This document shows, in pieces, positions 48,633-58,784 of a stretch of DNA of 64,000 nt (position 1 is its first letter; every line of letters begins with the position of its first letter). The stretch lies in the NCBI GenBank assembly GCA_013306675.1, contig JABLUY010000178.1, positions 17,866-81,865 on the forward strand, read 5' to 3'. The translations under genes and the position numbers were made by a program. The stretch comes from Thraustochytrium sp. TN22. Taxonomy: Eukaryota > Sar > Bigyra > Thraustochytrida > Thraustochytriidae. Below the pieces are notes generated by a model, which searched no databases, had not been told where the DNA came from, and was given only the letters and a program-made list of their open reading frames with translations.

Positions 48633-51600
48633 ATGGACGAGAAGGTGCGCGTCATCGTGGAAGCGGCCATTCGCAAGATCGAAGGTGGCAAGACAGAGCT
48701 CCGGTACGTAGTGCTGATGCCGGTCTCAGCCGATGCAAGGCAGCCCAGCAGCCTGCGACATCCTCGAAACGTTCACGTTCGCGCATGGCGTGGCCAGTGA
48801 GGCAGGCACGGCAATCCTTCTTTGTGCGGCCTGCCAGCCACAGGGCTCTTGGACGACACGTGCAGGCCGGCCTGGCCTGGCCTAGCCTGGGCTGGCCTGG
48901 AGGATCATGTCAAGCTGACGACGCGCCTTGCCAAAACGCAGCCTTTACGACAACAACATCGGCTGTGCGGGCGCTGAAGCGCTGGCGCGAGCGCTGGAGA
49001 GCGGCCAGTGCACGCTGACGACGCTGGAGTGAGTTCCTCGCTTCCTTCTCCCATTCGGTGGCCACTTACGCATGGGCGCGGCCAGCTCGTCAGGCACGGC
49101 AGGCCTGCTTCGTAGCAGCCAGCCACCGGGCTCTTGGAGGACACGTGCAGGCAGGCCTGGCCTGGCCTGCCTGGGCTGGCCTGGAGGATCATGTCAAGCT
49201 GACGACGCGCCTTGCTAAAACGCAGGCTTTGCAGCCACAACATCGGCTGTGCGGGCGCTGAAGCGCTGGCGCGAGCGCTGGAGAGCGGCCAGTGCACGCT
49301 GACGAAGCTGGAGTGAGTTCCTCGTTTCCTTCTCCCATTCGGTGGCCACTTACGCATGGGCGCGGCCCGCTCGTCAGGCACGGCAGGCCTGCTTCGTAGC
49401 AGCCAGCCACCGGGCTCTTGGACGACACGTGCAGGCCGGCCTGGCCTGGCCTAGCCTGGGCTGGCCTGGAGGATCATGTCAAGCTGACGACGCGCCTTGC
49501 CAAAACGCAGGCTTTGCAGCCACAACATCGGCTGTGCGGGCGCTGAAGCGCTGGCGCGAGCGCTGGAGAGCGGCCAGTGCACGCTGACGAAGCTGGAGTG
49601 AGTTCCTCGTTTCCTTCTCCCATTCGGTGGCCACTTACGCATGGGCGCGGCCCGCTCGTCAGGCACGGCAGGCCTGCTTCGTAGCAGCCAGCCACCGGGC
49701 TCTTGGACGACACGTGCAGGCCGGCCTGGCCTGGCCTAGCCTGGGCTGGCCTGGAGGATCATGTCAAGCTGACGACGCGCCTTGCCAAAACGCAGGCTTT
49801 GCAGCCACAACATCGGCTGTGCGGGCGCTGAAGCGCTGGCGCGAGCGCTGGAGAGCGGCCAGTGCACGCTGACGAAGCTGGAGTGAGTTCCTCGTTTCCT
49901 TCTCCCATTCGGTGGCCACTTACGCATGGGCGCGGCCCGCTCGTCAGGCACGGCAGGCCTGCTTCGTAGCAGCCAGCCACCGGGCTCTTGGACGACACGT
50001 GCAGGCCGGCCTGGCCTGGCCTAGCCTGGGCTGGCCTGGAGGATCATGTCAAGCTGACGACGCGCCTTGCCAAAACGCAGGCTTTGCAGCCACAACATCG
50101 GCTGTGCGGGCGCTGAAGCGCTGGCGCGAGCGCTGGAGAGCGGCCAGTGCACGCTGACGAAGCTGGAGTGAGTTCCTCGTTTCCTTCTCCCATTCGGTGG
50201 CCACTTACGCATGGGCGCGGCCAGCTCGTCAGGCACGGCAGGCCTGCTTCGTAGCAGCCAGCCACCGGGCTCTTGGACGACACGTGCAGGCAGGCCTGGC
50301 CTGGCCTGGCCTGGGCTGGCCTGGAGGATCATGTCAAGCTGACGACGCGCCTTGCCAAAACGCAGGCTTTGCAGCCACAACATCGGCTGTGCGGGCGCTG
50401 AAGCGCTGGCGCGAGCGCTGGAGAGCGGCCAGTGCACGCTGACGAAGCTGGAGTGAGTTCCTCGTTTCCTTCTCCCATTCGGTGGCCACTTACGCATGGG
50501 CGCGGCCAGCTCGTCAGGCACGGCAGGCCTGCTTCGTAGCAGCCAGCCACCGGGCTCTTGGACGACACGTGCAGGCAGGCCTGGCCTGGCCTGGCCTGGG
50601 CTGGCCTGGAGGATCATGTCAAGCTGACGACGCGCCTTGCCAAAACGCAGCCTTTACAACAACAAGATCGGCTCCGCGGGCGCTGAAGCGCTGGCGCGAG
50701 CGCTGGAGAGCGGCCAGTGCACGCTGACGACGCTTTCGTGAGTTCCTCGTTTCCTTCTCCCGTCCGGCAGCCTCTGAAAGCACGGGCCAGCGGTCCATCT
50801 CATGTGATGATTACGCATGGGCGCGGCCAGCTCGTGCGGCACGGCAGGCCTGCTTCGTAACAGCCAGCCAACAGGCTCTTGGATGACACGTGTAGGCAGG
50901 CCTGGCCTGGCCTGGCCTGGCCTGGCCTGGCCTGGAGGATCATGTCAAGCTGACGACGCGCCTTGCCAAAACGCAGCCTTCAGCACAACTACATCGGCGA
51001 CGCGGGCGCTGAAGCGCTGGCGCGAGCGCTGGAGAGCGGCCAGTGCACGCTGACTTGGCTTTCGTGAGTTCCTCGTTTCCTTCTCCCGTCCGGCAGCCTC
51101 TGAAAGCACGGGCCAGCGGTCCATCTCATGTGATGATTACGCATGGGCGCGGCCAGCTCGTCAGGCACGGCAGGCCTGCTTCGTAGCAGCCAGCCACCGG
51201 GCTCTTGGACGACACGTGCAGGCAGGCCTGGCAGACCTGCCCTGGCCTGGCCTGGAGGCTCATGTCAAGCTGACGACGCACCTTGCAAAAACGCAGCCTT
51301 TCGGCCAACATGATCGGCGACGCGGGCGCTGAAGCGCTGGCGCGAGCGCTGGAGGCAAACCCAAGCAGCGGTCTTCAGGAGCTTATCCTGTCAGACGTCT
51401 CCGGCGCGATTGAGGCCCGTATTGGTAACCGCCTCAAGATCGTCAAAGCCGAGGTCGATGCGTTCAGCACGGACGCGCTGGCGGCGCTCCAAAACGACAA
51501 GAAGGTTCGCTGGGGGCGCGCCAAAGCCATGGTGGTCGGCCAGGGCGGCTCGGGCAAGTCGTCGACGATCCGCACGCTGCTGGACCAGGACGTGGTTCTC

Positions 51601-53889
51601 GAGCACGAGTCCACGCTCGGCGTCGAGCTCAAGCTCACGCACACGCGGGATTGGACGGAGCAAAGCCGGCTGGACACCTCGGTGCTCAGCGAGCAACTCG
51701 CGAAGCACAAGTATCGGCCTCGGAGCGCAGGTGTCGAGCACTCGCAGAGCACGACGTCAGCGCAAGCTCCTGCGTCCTTGCCCGCACCTCGGCCAGTTGC
51801 CGTCAACGAGATGGACGTTGCGAGAGCGTACAACGCTAAGATGCGCGTGCACGTGCAGGAGCAGGGCACCAAGGTGGACGAGGAGGTGAGCTTCACCATC
51901 TGGGACTACGGCGGCCAAGAGGTCTTCTACGCGCTACATCACCTCTTCCTGACGCGCTACGGCGTATATGCGCTGATCTTTGACATGCGCGAGGTGCTGG
52001 GCAGAGAAGCCTTCCAGGCCACCTTGGAGCCGGACGCGTACGCAAAGCTCGCGACGCGCGAGGACGCCCTCGCAACGCTGCGCTTCTGGCTCGACTCCAT
52101 TCGCCTGCACGCGCCGGACGTCAGCGTCGTGCTGATCGGCACATACCTGGATCAGGTTCCTCACGAGGCGCAGCACAAGCAGATCCAAAGGAACTTGGAG
52201 AAGTCGGCGTTGCGTGACTTAGCCGGCCAGCCTTCCATCGTCCGCAACACTCCTGAACGGCTTGAGTTCTTCCCTCTCAACAACACTTCACGTGGGGATG
52301 CCGACGGGCGCGTGGCTCGACTGCGCACCGTCCTGACCGCGGCGGTCGCAACGAAGGACTTCACAGCGCAAAAGGTGTCGTTGCGCTGGTCGCTCTGCCT
52401 TGACAAGCTGCTCGAAACAAAGAAGAGCTACATGACCCTCGACGAAGTCAGCACGGTGGCTCGCGAGAAGTGCGGTCTCCAGACCACGGACGTGCGCAAC
52501 ATGCTCGAGTACATGCACGAGCTGGGCGTACTGGTGCACCTGCGCAGCTCCGAGACGCTGCGCCAGGTGGTCGTGCTGCAGCCACAGTGGCTGCTGGGCA
52601 AACTATCTCGCGTCATCTGCGACCCGCGCCACATGGAAACGCACAAGGAACAGCTCAAGTACGACGATGACATGCCGGGTGTTCTGGGCGGCGCGCTCGA
52701 GGCCTGGGAGGATCGCGGCGTGGCGAGCCGAGCCCTGCTGACTTGGCTGTGGCGCGCCGACCAGGTCGACTACCTGTCGGCGCTGATGCAGGCGATGCTC
52801 TTAGCGAGCCCGAGCCCATGGGTCGGTGCGCGCGACGAGGAGGACGAGATCATTGACGACGAGGGCGCGCTGCTGGTCCCGAGCCTGCTCAGGCCTGCCG
52901 ACATGGACACTCTTAACAAGGGCCGCACGGCGGTCGACGGCGGCTCGCTGGCGTACATCAAGTTCCGCGTCTTGCCAAAGGGCCTCTTCCAGCGCCTCGT
53001 GAGCCAGTATGTCCAGGACTTTGGCTCGCAGGCGCACGTCCTGGAGGTGACGGCGGACACGGTGCACATGCTCTTTGACGGCGTCGACACCTTCCTCTCG
53101 ATAGAGTACGAGCACCGCCGTGTGGTGGTCCGCTTCGCGGGAGCTTCATCGCAGGGCCTAGTGGACCGCATCGCGTTGCTCAAGGCCGGCCTCGAGAGCA
53201 TCAACACCTCGTTCATGAAGAGCGCATTGCGGGCCAAGATCTTTGTCAGTTCCGACGGCTCCATGGAGCCTCGGTCATGCGCATCTGCAGACGAGCTTGC
53301 CGCACCGTCCAATGACGGCAAGGTGCGCACGCTAGGCGGCAAGTCGCTGTCTTTGGCGGCCTTTCATGCGGTCGTGGCCAACCAGCCGCAGGCGGAGCAG
53401 CTGCGCGACGCGGGCACGGACGCCGCCAAGCCTTTTGACGTCTTCCTTTCGCACGAGTGGGGCCCGGGCAACGCTACGCATCGCGTCGTGGTCAAGGTCG
53501 CCGCGGCGCTGGAGGCCGCGCATGGGATCCGCTGCTGGCTGGACCAGTCGGAGGTGAGGCCGGGCAACGTGGCGCGCGCCATGGCGCAGGGCATCGACCG
53601 TTCCAAGGCGAGTGTCATCTTCTTGACGCGCCAGTACATGGACAAGGTGAACACGCCCGAGGACCGGGACGACAACTGCCGCGCTGAGTTCAACTACATC
53701 CACAAGCGGCACAAGCTCGCGGGCATGCTCCCGTGCGTGCTGGACGAGGACATGGCCGACACGAGCGCGTGGAAGGGCGTCTTTGGCATTAGCCTGAGTG
53801 GCGACCAGCTCTTTTGCAAGATGACCGAGGGCGGCACCGATTCCGAGATCGAGAGGCTCGCTGGCCGCATTCGCGAGGTGATTGGTTGA
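48633..53889 (+). CDS. LRR-Roc-COR-TIR protein (NLR-like receptor), ten exons
   Basis: Exons: 48633-48703, 48942-49028, 49226-49312, 49511-49597, 49796-49882, 50081-50167, 50366-50452, 50651-50737, 50977-51063, 51297-53889. All introns are GT-AG, and the joined frame is 1119 residues. A short N-terminus (EAAIRKIEGGKTELR) leads to ribonuclease-inhibitor-type LRRs, one per 87-nt exon (pattern LxxNNIGxAGAEALARALESG). The last exon holds one more LRR, then a Ras-of-complex GTPase: P-loop VVGQGGSGKSS (about 335-345), switch DYGGQE (about 459), GTYLDQ. A COR region follows (LQPQWLLGKLSRVI), then a C-terminal TIR domain from about 969 (FDVFLSHEW, GIRCWLDQSEV, ASVIFLTRQY, NCRAEF, whose Glu fits the NADase position). 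Probable pathogen or stress sensor; that role is inferred. Further 5' exons are possible. Confidence 0.88.
48942..51300 (+). repeat. Tandem array of about 285-bp exon-intron units encoding LRRs
   Basis: Each unit is an 87-nt LRR exon plus an intron of about 198 bp. Unit exon starts at 49226, 49511, 49796, 50081 and 50366 are 285 bp apart and the five exons are identical; their introns differ at only a few sites (e.g. CCCGCTCG/CCAGCTCG, AGGCCGG/AGGCAGG). Flanking units at 48942, 50651, 50977 and 51297 are diverged. Introns share a TTTCCTTCTCCC pyrimidine tract early on, a (CCTGG)n run and the acceptor AAAACGCAG. All exons have the same phase, so copy-number change keeps the frame. Confidence 0.95.
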
Positions 53890-54650
53890 GCGAGCGCGCG
53901 TCATAAAAGAAATGATCAAGGAGGTCTTGTTGTTATTTGGCCAAGCCCGCCATGCGTCATGAGGCTAAGGAATGTGCAAAGACGCGGCGCCCGCCATTGA
54001 GCAAAATGCCGCTGCCAGAGAGGCTCAGGCTGCCCGCGGACGTCAAGCTAGTTGTGAACCTGCCAGACGCACTCCATGCTGCACAGCCGAAAGAGCAGCC
54101 AGCACCTAGTACCACCGCAAGACCAGGCCAGCTTGCAAGCACGCCCCGTGGCCGCCGCGCAGCACTCATGCGCGCACGCCGTCGCGGCGAGCCGCTGCGA
54201 ATCCTGTCACTTTGAAGGACACAACTTGCGGCACGAACGCCTCTTGGTGCGGAGGGGCGATTACGACGGCTCCAAGTTGTATTCGCGTCTCCTCACGAAG
54301 TCCGCCGAGCAGTTGCGCTTCGTGGGACATGTGTGTTCGCTGCCAGCCGCACCGAAAGGCGAAGAGAGGAAAAAGACGAGGGATCGCGTCGGGTCGCCTG
54401 ACTCGCGGCCTGAGCGTGGCCGCCCTTCCCATCCTGCTGCACGACCGACTCGGGCCGCCTTGTCGGCACGCGCCGTTTGCCTGGCTACCTTCATGTCAAA
54501 CGCAACTTCGCGCGGTGGTATGCCAGCCAGACCCGAAACGCAGCGGCGCGCGGCGCGCGGCACCGTGAGCGCACGCGCCAGCTCGCATCGCCGCGCCACT
54601 GCGGCCGGCCCGCCACGGCGCCCAGGGCGCTATCAGACGCGCGTTGCAAC
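53890..54650. other. Region between the two LRR genes
   Basis: 760 bp. A plus-strand frame open from 54414 to the ATG at 54651 (with WYASQTRNAAARGARH) may be coding in the second LRR gene, since similar wording occurs upstream of the first LRR gene at about 48275-48330. No in-frame ATG supports a start in it, so I leave it unannotated. The rest (53890-54410) holds no recognised domain. Confidence 0.4.
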
Positions 54651-56233
54651 ATGCGCCGCAACGTGGACGCCGCCATCCGCGAGACCGGAAACGGCGAGAC
54701 AGAGCTCAGGTACGGGTGGTTGCTGGCAAGCTAGGGCGTGAGCAGGTCGGAGTCTCTGTGTGCATCAACAACCTCACGCTCACCAAGAACGCTGTGCCTT
54801 GGTCGAATGCAGGCTGTGGTCCAAAAAAATTGGTGACGCGGGTGCTGCAGCGTTAGCGCAAGCGATGGAGAGCGGCCAGTGCACGCCGACCACGCTCTAG
54901 TAAGTTACGTTCTGCCTTTCATCCCTACGGACCCATGCTGCATGGGCCCCGGGCTCTTGGACGGCTCGCGTTCGCTGACGAGTTGCTACCCCGCAGCCTG
55001 GGAAGCAACCACATTGGCTCGGCCGGCGCCAAAGCCCTGGCGCGAGCGCTAGAGAGCGGCAGGTGCACGCTCACCACACTCTCGTGAGTTTGAAATCGTG
55101 CGCTTGCCAGGCACGGCAGCAATTTCGCGCTGACTGGCGACCTACCTTTGTCTATCGCTTTCAGTCTTACCAACAACAAGATCGGCTACACGGGTGCACA
55201 AGCGCTGGCACGGGCATTGGAGAGCGGCCGGTGCATGCTGACGACGCTTTCGTACGTTTTCTGCTCCCCCGCCTCTTCTCTCATGGGCCCAGTGCAGCAG
55301 TGCAGACCTGGCTCATGTTGCAGCTGCCGGGCTCCTGGGCGGCATGCGCACTTAGTCCTGGGACATCAAGACACGCTTTCTGACTCACGGACGATTTGTC
55401 CTGCAGGCTCCGAATGAACAACATCGGTTCCTTTGGCGCTGAGGCTTTGGCGCGAGCGCTGGAGAGCGGCCAGTGCGCGCTGACCACGCTCGAGTACGTT
55501 CGATATTTTGCTCTCCTCCCAATTCCCCTCGACGCGCGCCATCCCACCGACGCCGTGCGCCTGCGCTCGACCTCTTATGACAGAACAGCAGGCTTTTAGG
55601 TCATGCACGTAGGCCGAGAGAAGCATGCCGCGCCCATACTCACGGTCAACTTGCCTTGCCGAATTGCAGACTCACTGGCAACGACATCGACATTGTGGGC
55701 GCTAAGGCGCTGGCGCGAGCGCTGGAAAGCACCACATGCAAGCTGACCAGGCTCGTGCTCTCGTGAGTGTCTCCGGAAAGAAGAAATCATAGCACACGGG
55801 CGACCCTAAAGTTGACTCATGGTTGCTATTTCTCAGTCCTCAAGATCGTAGTGACGAGCTCATGGCAACGATGACTCGAGAACTCCCACTCAACCAGACG
55901 CTCGCCTTGCAACGTGACGCCATCAAGAAACTCGCATGCCGGGCGCAGGAACTCCGCTGCTGCATCCAGCTCTCACGCCAGCGAGGCTTACCCATCACTA
56001 ACTTCGGCAGATCCACCGGCCCAGCTACTTCACATGCGGCAACCCTCCAGGCCAGCCCTTTGGCCGACAAAGAGAGTATCATTGCTGCCTACACGACCAG
56101 GATCGCGATACTCCGTGCGCGCTGCCAAGCTCTCCGCGCTCAAGTGCGGCCGCTCGCGTCATTCTTGCACGAGTTGGAGGACGACGACCAGGACGTTCAA
56201 GGAGCGCACGCACCGACGCGTCCGAGAACCTGA
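54651..56233 (+). CDS. LRR protein with coiled-coil-like tail, seven exons
   Basis: Exons: 54651-54709, 54813-54899, 54997-55083, 55165-55251, 55407-55493, 55670-55762, 55837-56233. All introns are GT-AG, and the joined frame is 298 residues ending in TGA at 56231-56233. The first exon encodes DAAIRETGNGETELR, closely like EAAIRKIEGGKTELR at the start of the upstream LRR-Roc-COR-TIR gene. Five LRRs follow, one per exon (four of 87 nt, one of 93 nt), e.g. LGSNHIGSAGAKALARAL and LTNNKIGYTGAQALARAL. Instead of GTPase and TIR domains, the last exon gives about 130 residues of charged, partly helical sequence. Could be a decoy, adaptor or truncated paralogue of the receptor. The first LRR is weak (KKIGDAGAAALAQAM). 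A more 5' start is possible. Confidence 0.75.
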
Positions 56234-57074
56234 GCAGTGGACGAAACTTGAAAAATGTTGGCGCTTCTTGTCAGCGAGATGACGACCGTCGAGTCTAGTT
56301 TGGCACCAAACTCGTCGACGAACGCTGAGCCTGACTGGGCCCATGTCCGCCGGCGGTCGCCAAGCCTAAGCGTCCCGGGCGATTCATTGCCAGGTAGGCT
56401 TCACGAGGGATCACCCCGTCCTTGGATAGGTTCATCGGGGCGCAGCCATTGTCGCTCGAGATCACTTCGGCATGGTCACGTTCTCAAAAATGATGGAGAG
56501 GTCCCTGCAGCCGCTGTAAAAAAGAGCACGTTCGAGTCTGCGCGTTGGACATATGTCGACGACAAGCATCGAAGCTGTGCCCAGTCATCGCTACGGTAGG
56601 ACGCGGATGCGTGGTCTGAGGGTGCGATAAAGTGAGCAAGCATGTCGTGCGCGCCAGAACGCCTGAATGGGGGTCTTTGAGCCAACCAATCTCGTATGTC
56701 GTCATGAACAGGCTGCCTGCTTGTCAGAAGCCTGAGCGCCTGCTGGTGCGTTTCTTGGCCTCGAGGCACATTTGCGGCCATGAAAAACATACAAAAACCA
56801 AATGAAAGCATTGTTGAATCTTGTAGTAGCGTAGGTGCGTCGCGCGCGACGTAGCGTAGCGTAGCGTTGATGCCTGCCTGACGTTGATACCTGCCTGACA
56901 TTCATGCCTGCCTGACGTTGATGCCTGCCTGACGTTGGTGCCTGCCTGGCGTTGATGCCTGCCTGACATTGATGCCTGCGCGACATTTATGCCTGCCTGA
57001 CAAACTTGGGCGAGCGCGACCCGATAAAGGGCGATGGGGACCCTGCCTGCCTGACATTGATGCCTGCGCGACAA
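56234..57074. other. Convergent flank with MATE-gene fragment and minisatellite
   Basis: 840 bp between the second LRR gene and the MATE gene. 56748-56774 matches 57312-57338 of the MATE coding region at 25 of 27 positions (minus-strand peptide QMCLEAKKRT versus QMCREAKERS), so part of the MATE 3' region seems duplicated here and decayed. A 17-bp minisatellite follows (separate entry). No intact gene. Confidence 0.55.
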
Positions 57075-57138
57075 TCATGCCTGCCTGACAAACTTGGGCG
57101 AGCGCGACCCGATAAAGGGCGATGGGGACCCGGCCTGC
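56866..57138 (+). repeat. 17-bp minisatellite and 87-bp higher-order duplication
   Basis: Eight tandem 17-bp units (consensus GTTGATGCCTGCCTGAC) at 56866-57001, with ATT/GTT variation. An 87-bp block then repeats: AAACTTGGGCGAGCGCGACC starts at 57002 and again at 57089, separated by two more 17-bp units. The second block overlaps the 3' end of the MATE gene and encodes its last residues. Confidence 0.95.
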
Positions 57139-58784
57139 ATGGAGGAGGCAAGCGCCTCTGCGGACTCGAGGTGATGGCGGCGCGTGATGCCTGTGCTGGC
57201 GGATGCGAGAGGAATGGCCTGGGTCTCCTCGAGAAAGTGCGGGTCCTCTTCCTCGAGGAGGTGCTCGAGCTGCACGTCAGCGTCGGTGACCTCTTCGACG
57301 ACGGCCTCGGAGCGTTCCTTGGCCTCGCGGCACATTTGGTCCCAGTCGAGGCGGGCAATGTAGGACCAGAGGACGACGAGCTTGAAGATCTCGCCGCAGA
57401 CCTGGCCCATCCAGATGCCGCGCACGGGGTGGTCCTTGTAGTAGGGCACCTTGTAGGCGAAGAGGAGGGCGCACGGGACCTGGACGCACCACATGCCGGC
57501 GGAGAGGGCAAAGGCGAGGATGCGGTTCTGGGCCATGGCCTCGAGCAGGTTGACGGCGCAGAGCGCCATGCAGGCGGTAAAGTAGTCGATGACGAGGGCG
57601 TACATGGCGCCGTCGACGACGTCAATGACGTCCTGTTCGTTGGTGAAGAGCCTCGCGATGGACACGCGGTAGATCCAGGTGAAGAGGCCGACGAGGAAGC
57701 AGATGATGATGACGAGGATGATGCTGATGCGGGCCACGAGCTTGGCGCCCGCCACGTTGCCCTCGCCCAGGTACGAGCCGACGCGGACCTGGAGCGCGAG
57801 GCCGCAGCCCCAGTAGAGGGACCACAGCACACCCCAGAGGCTGGCAAGGATGGCGTTGCCGGCAATGAGCGACTCGCGCGTCTCGTCCGTGCCGATGCGC
57901 CCGGTGGAGAAGGAGATGAGCTGCAGTCCGGAGTTTTCCAAGACGATGCCCACGGCCATGGGCAGCACCATCTTGAAAAAGCGCTTCACGCGGTCGGCCT
58001 GGAGAAACTCCCAGGACCACCCGCCCCAGTAGGCCTTGTGGTAGCCGCGGATGCCGACGGTGTACGTCGTGAAGCACGTGAGCTGGAAGACCATGGACAA
58101 AAAGGTCGCGAACGGGCTGCCGCGCAGGCCCCACCCGACGGGGCCGTCCGCAGGCACGAAGACGTAGTTCATGGCGTAGTTGACGCCGACCGTCAGCGCG
58201 GACACCACCATGGCGGGCGTGACCACCTGCATCGACTGGAAGTACTGGCGGATAATCATGTACATGACCATGGGCCAGAGCACCAGGGCCGACACGTCGT
58301 TAAAGTCCTGCGCCAGCTCGGCCACGCCCTCGGCGTCGACCATGATCGCGACCACCTGCTTGGTGAAGAGGTAGCCGACCAGGATCGGCAGGCACAGGAG
58401 CGTCGTCACGAAGATGGCCAGCTGCAGCCACACGCCAGCCAGCTTGTAGTTCTTGGCGCCGATGGCCTGGCTGCCCAGCGAGTTGAGGGCGTACCCGGGT
58501 GCGAACGCGATGTTGCTCAGAAACTGGTTCCACGTGTTGCCGAAGCTCGACGCCGTCAGCTCCTTCTTGCCCAGGTGGCCCACGAAGGCCGTGTCCGTGT
58601 TGATGATGACCAGCCTGCACAGCGTGGACAGCGCCACCGGCAGCGACAGCACGCTCAGCTCGCGCAGCTCCGTCCAGAACTCCACGCGCTTGTCGCCGCC
58701 ATCCTCGCTTTCCTCTCGCAGCAGCGGCGTGCGGTGGTCGCCCGCCTCCGCGTCTCCGTTGCCCGCCGCGCCCACCGACGCCAT
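57075..58784 (-). CDS. MATE-family multidrug/organic-cation efflux transporter
   Basis: 569 residues from ATG 58784. Antiporter exchanging protons or sodium for organic cations or secondary metabolites across the plasma or vacuolar membrane. About twelve hydrophobic segments are visible in the two-lobe MATE layout. N-lobe: LRELSVLSLPVALSTLCRLV, INTDTAFVGHLGKKELTASSFGNTW, FAPGYALNSLGSQAIGAKNY. C-lobe: FFKMVLPMAVGIVLENSG, AGNAILASLWGVLWS, LQVRVGSYLGEGN. The GSQAIGA and VRVGSYLGEGN motifs are family hallmarks. The cytosolic C-tail is charged. Its last 20 or so residues (QAGSPSPFIGSRSPKF...) are encoded by minisatellite DNA, so the stop codon has probably been captured from the repeat. Confidence 0.93.
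   Translation of the reverse strand: MASVGAAGNGDAEAGDHRTPLLREESEDGGDKRVEFWTELRELSVLSLPVALSTLCRLVIINTDTAFVGHLGKKELTASSFGNTWNQFLSNIAFAPGYALNSLGSQAIGAKNYKLAGVWLQLAIFVTTLLCLPILVGYLFTKQVVAIMVDAEGVAELAQDFNDVSALVLWPMVMYMIIRQYFQSMQVVTPAMVVSALTVGVNYAMNYVFVPADGPVGWGLRGSPFATFLSMVFQLTCFTTYTVGIRGYHKAYWGGWSWEFLQADRVKRFFKMVLPMAVGIVLENSGLQLISFSTGRIGTDETRESLIAGNAILASLWGVLWSLYWGCGLALQVRVGSYLGEGNVAGAKLVARISIILVIIICFLVGLFTWIYRVSIARLFTNEQDVIDVVDGAMYALVIDYFTACMALCAVNLLEAMAQNRILAFALSAGMWCVQVPCALLFAYKVPYYKDHPVRGIWMGQVCGEIFKLVVLWSYIARLDWDQMCREAKERSEAVVEEVTDADVQLEHLLEEEDPHFLEETQAIPLASASTGITRRHHLESAEALASSMQAGSPSPFIGSRSPKFVRQA

Noticed and set aside
49058-50727. Series of repeated 79-81-codon open frames on both strands, and a 198-codon minus frame, across the LRR array
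   Set aside because: They are alternative readings of the 285-bp exon-intron unit and cross splice sites. The frame supported by LRR pattern and GT-AG boundaries is different.
56866-57001. CRISPR-like regular repeats
   Set aside because: The 17-bp units are directly adjacent without spacers, so this is a minisatellite in a eukaryotic genome.
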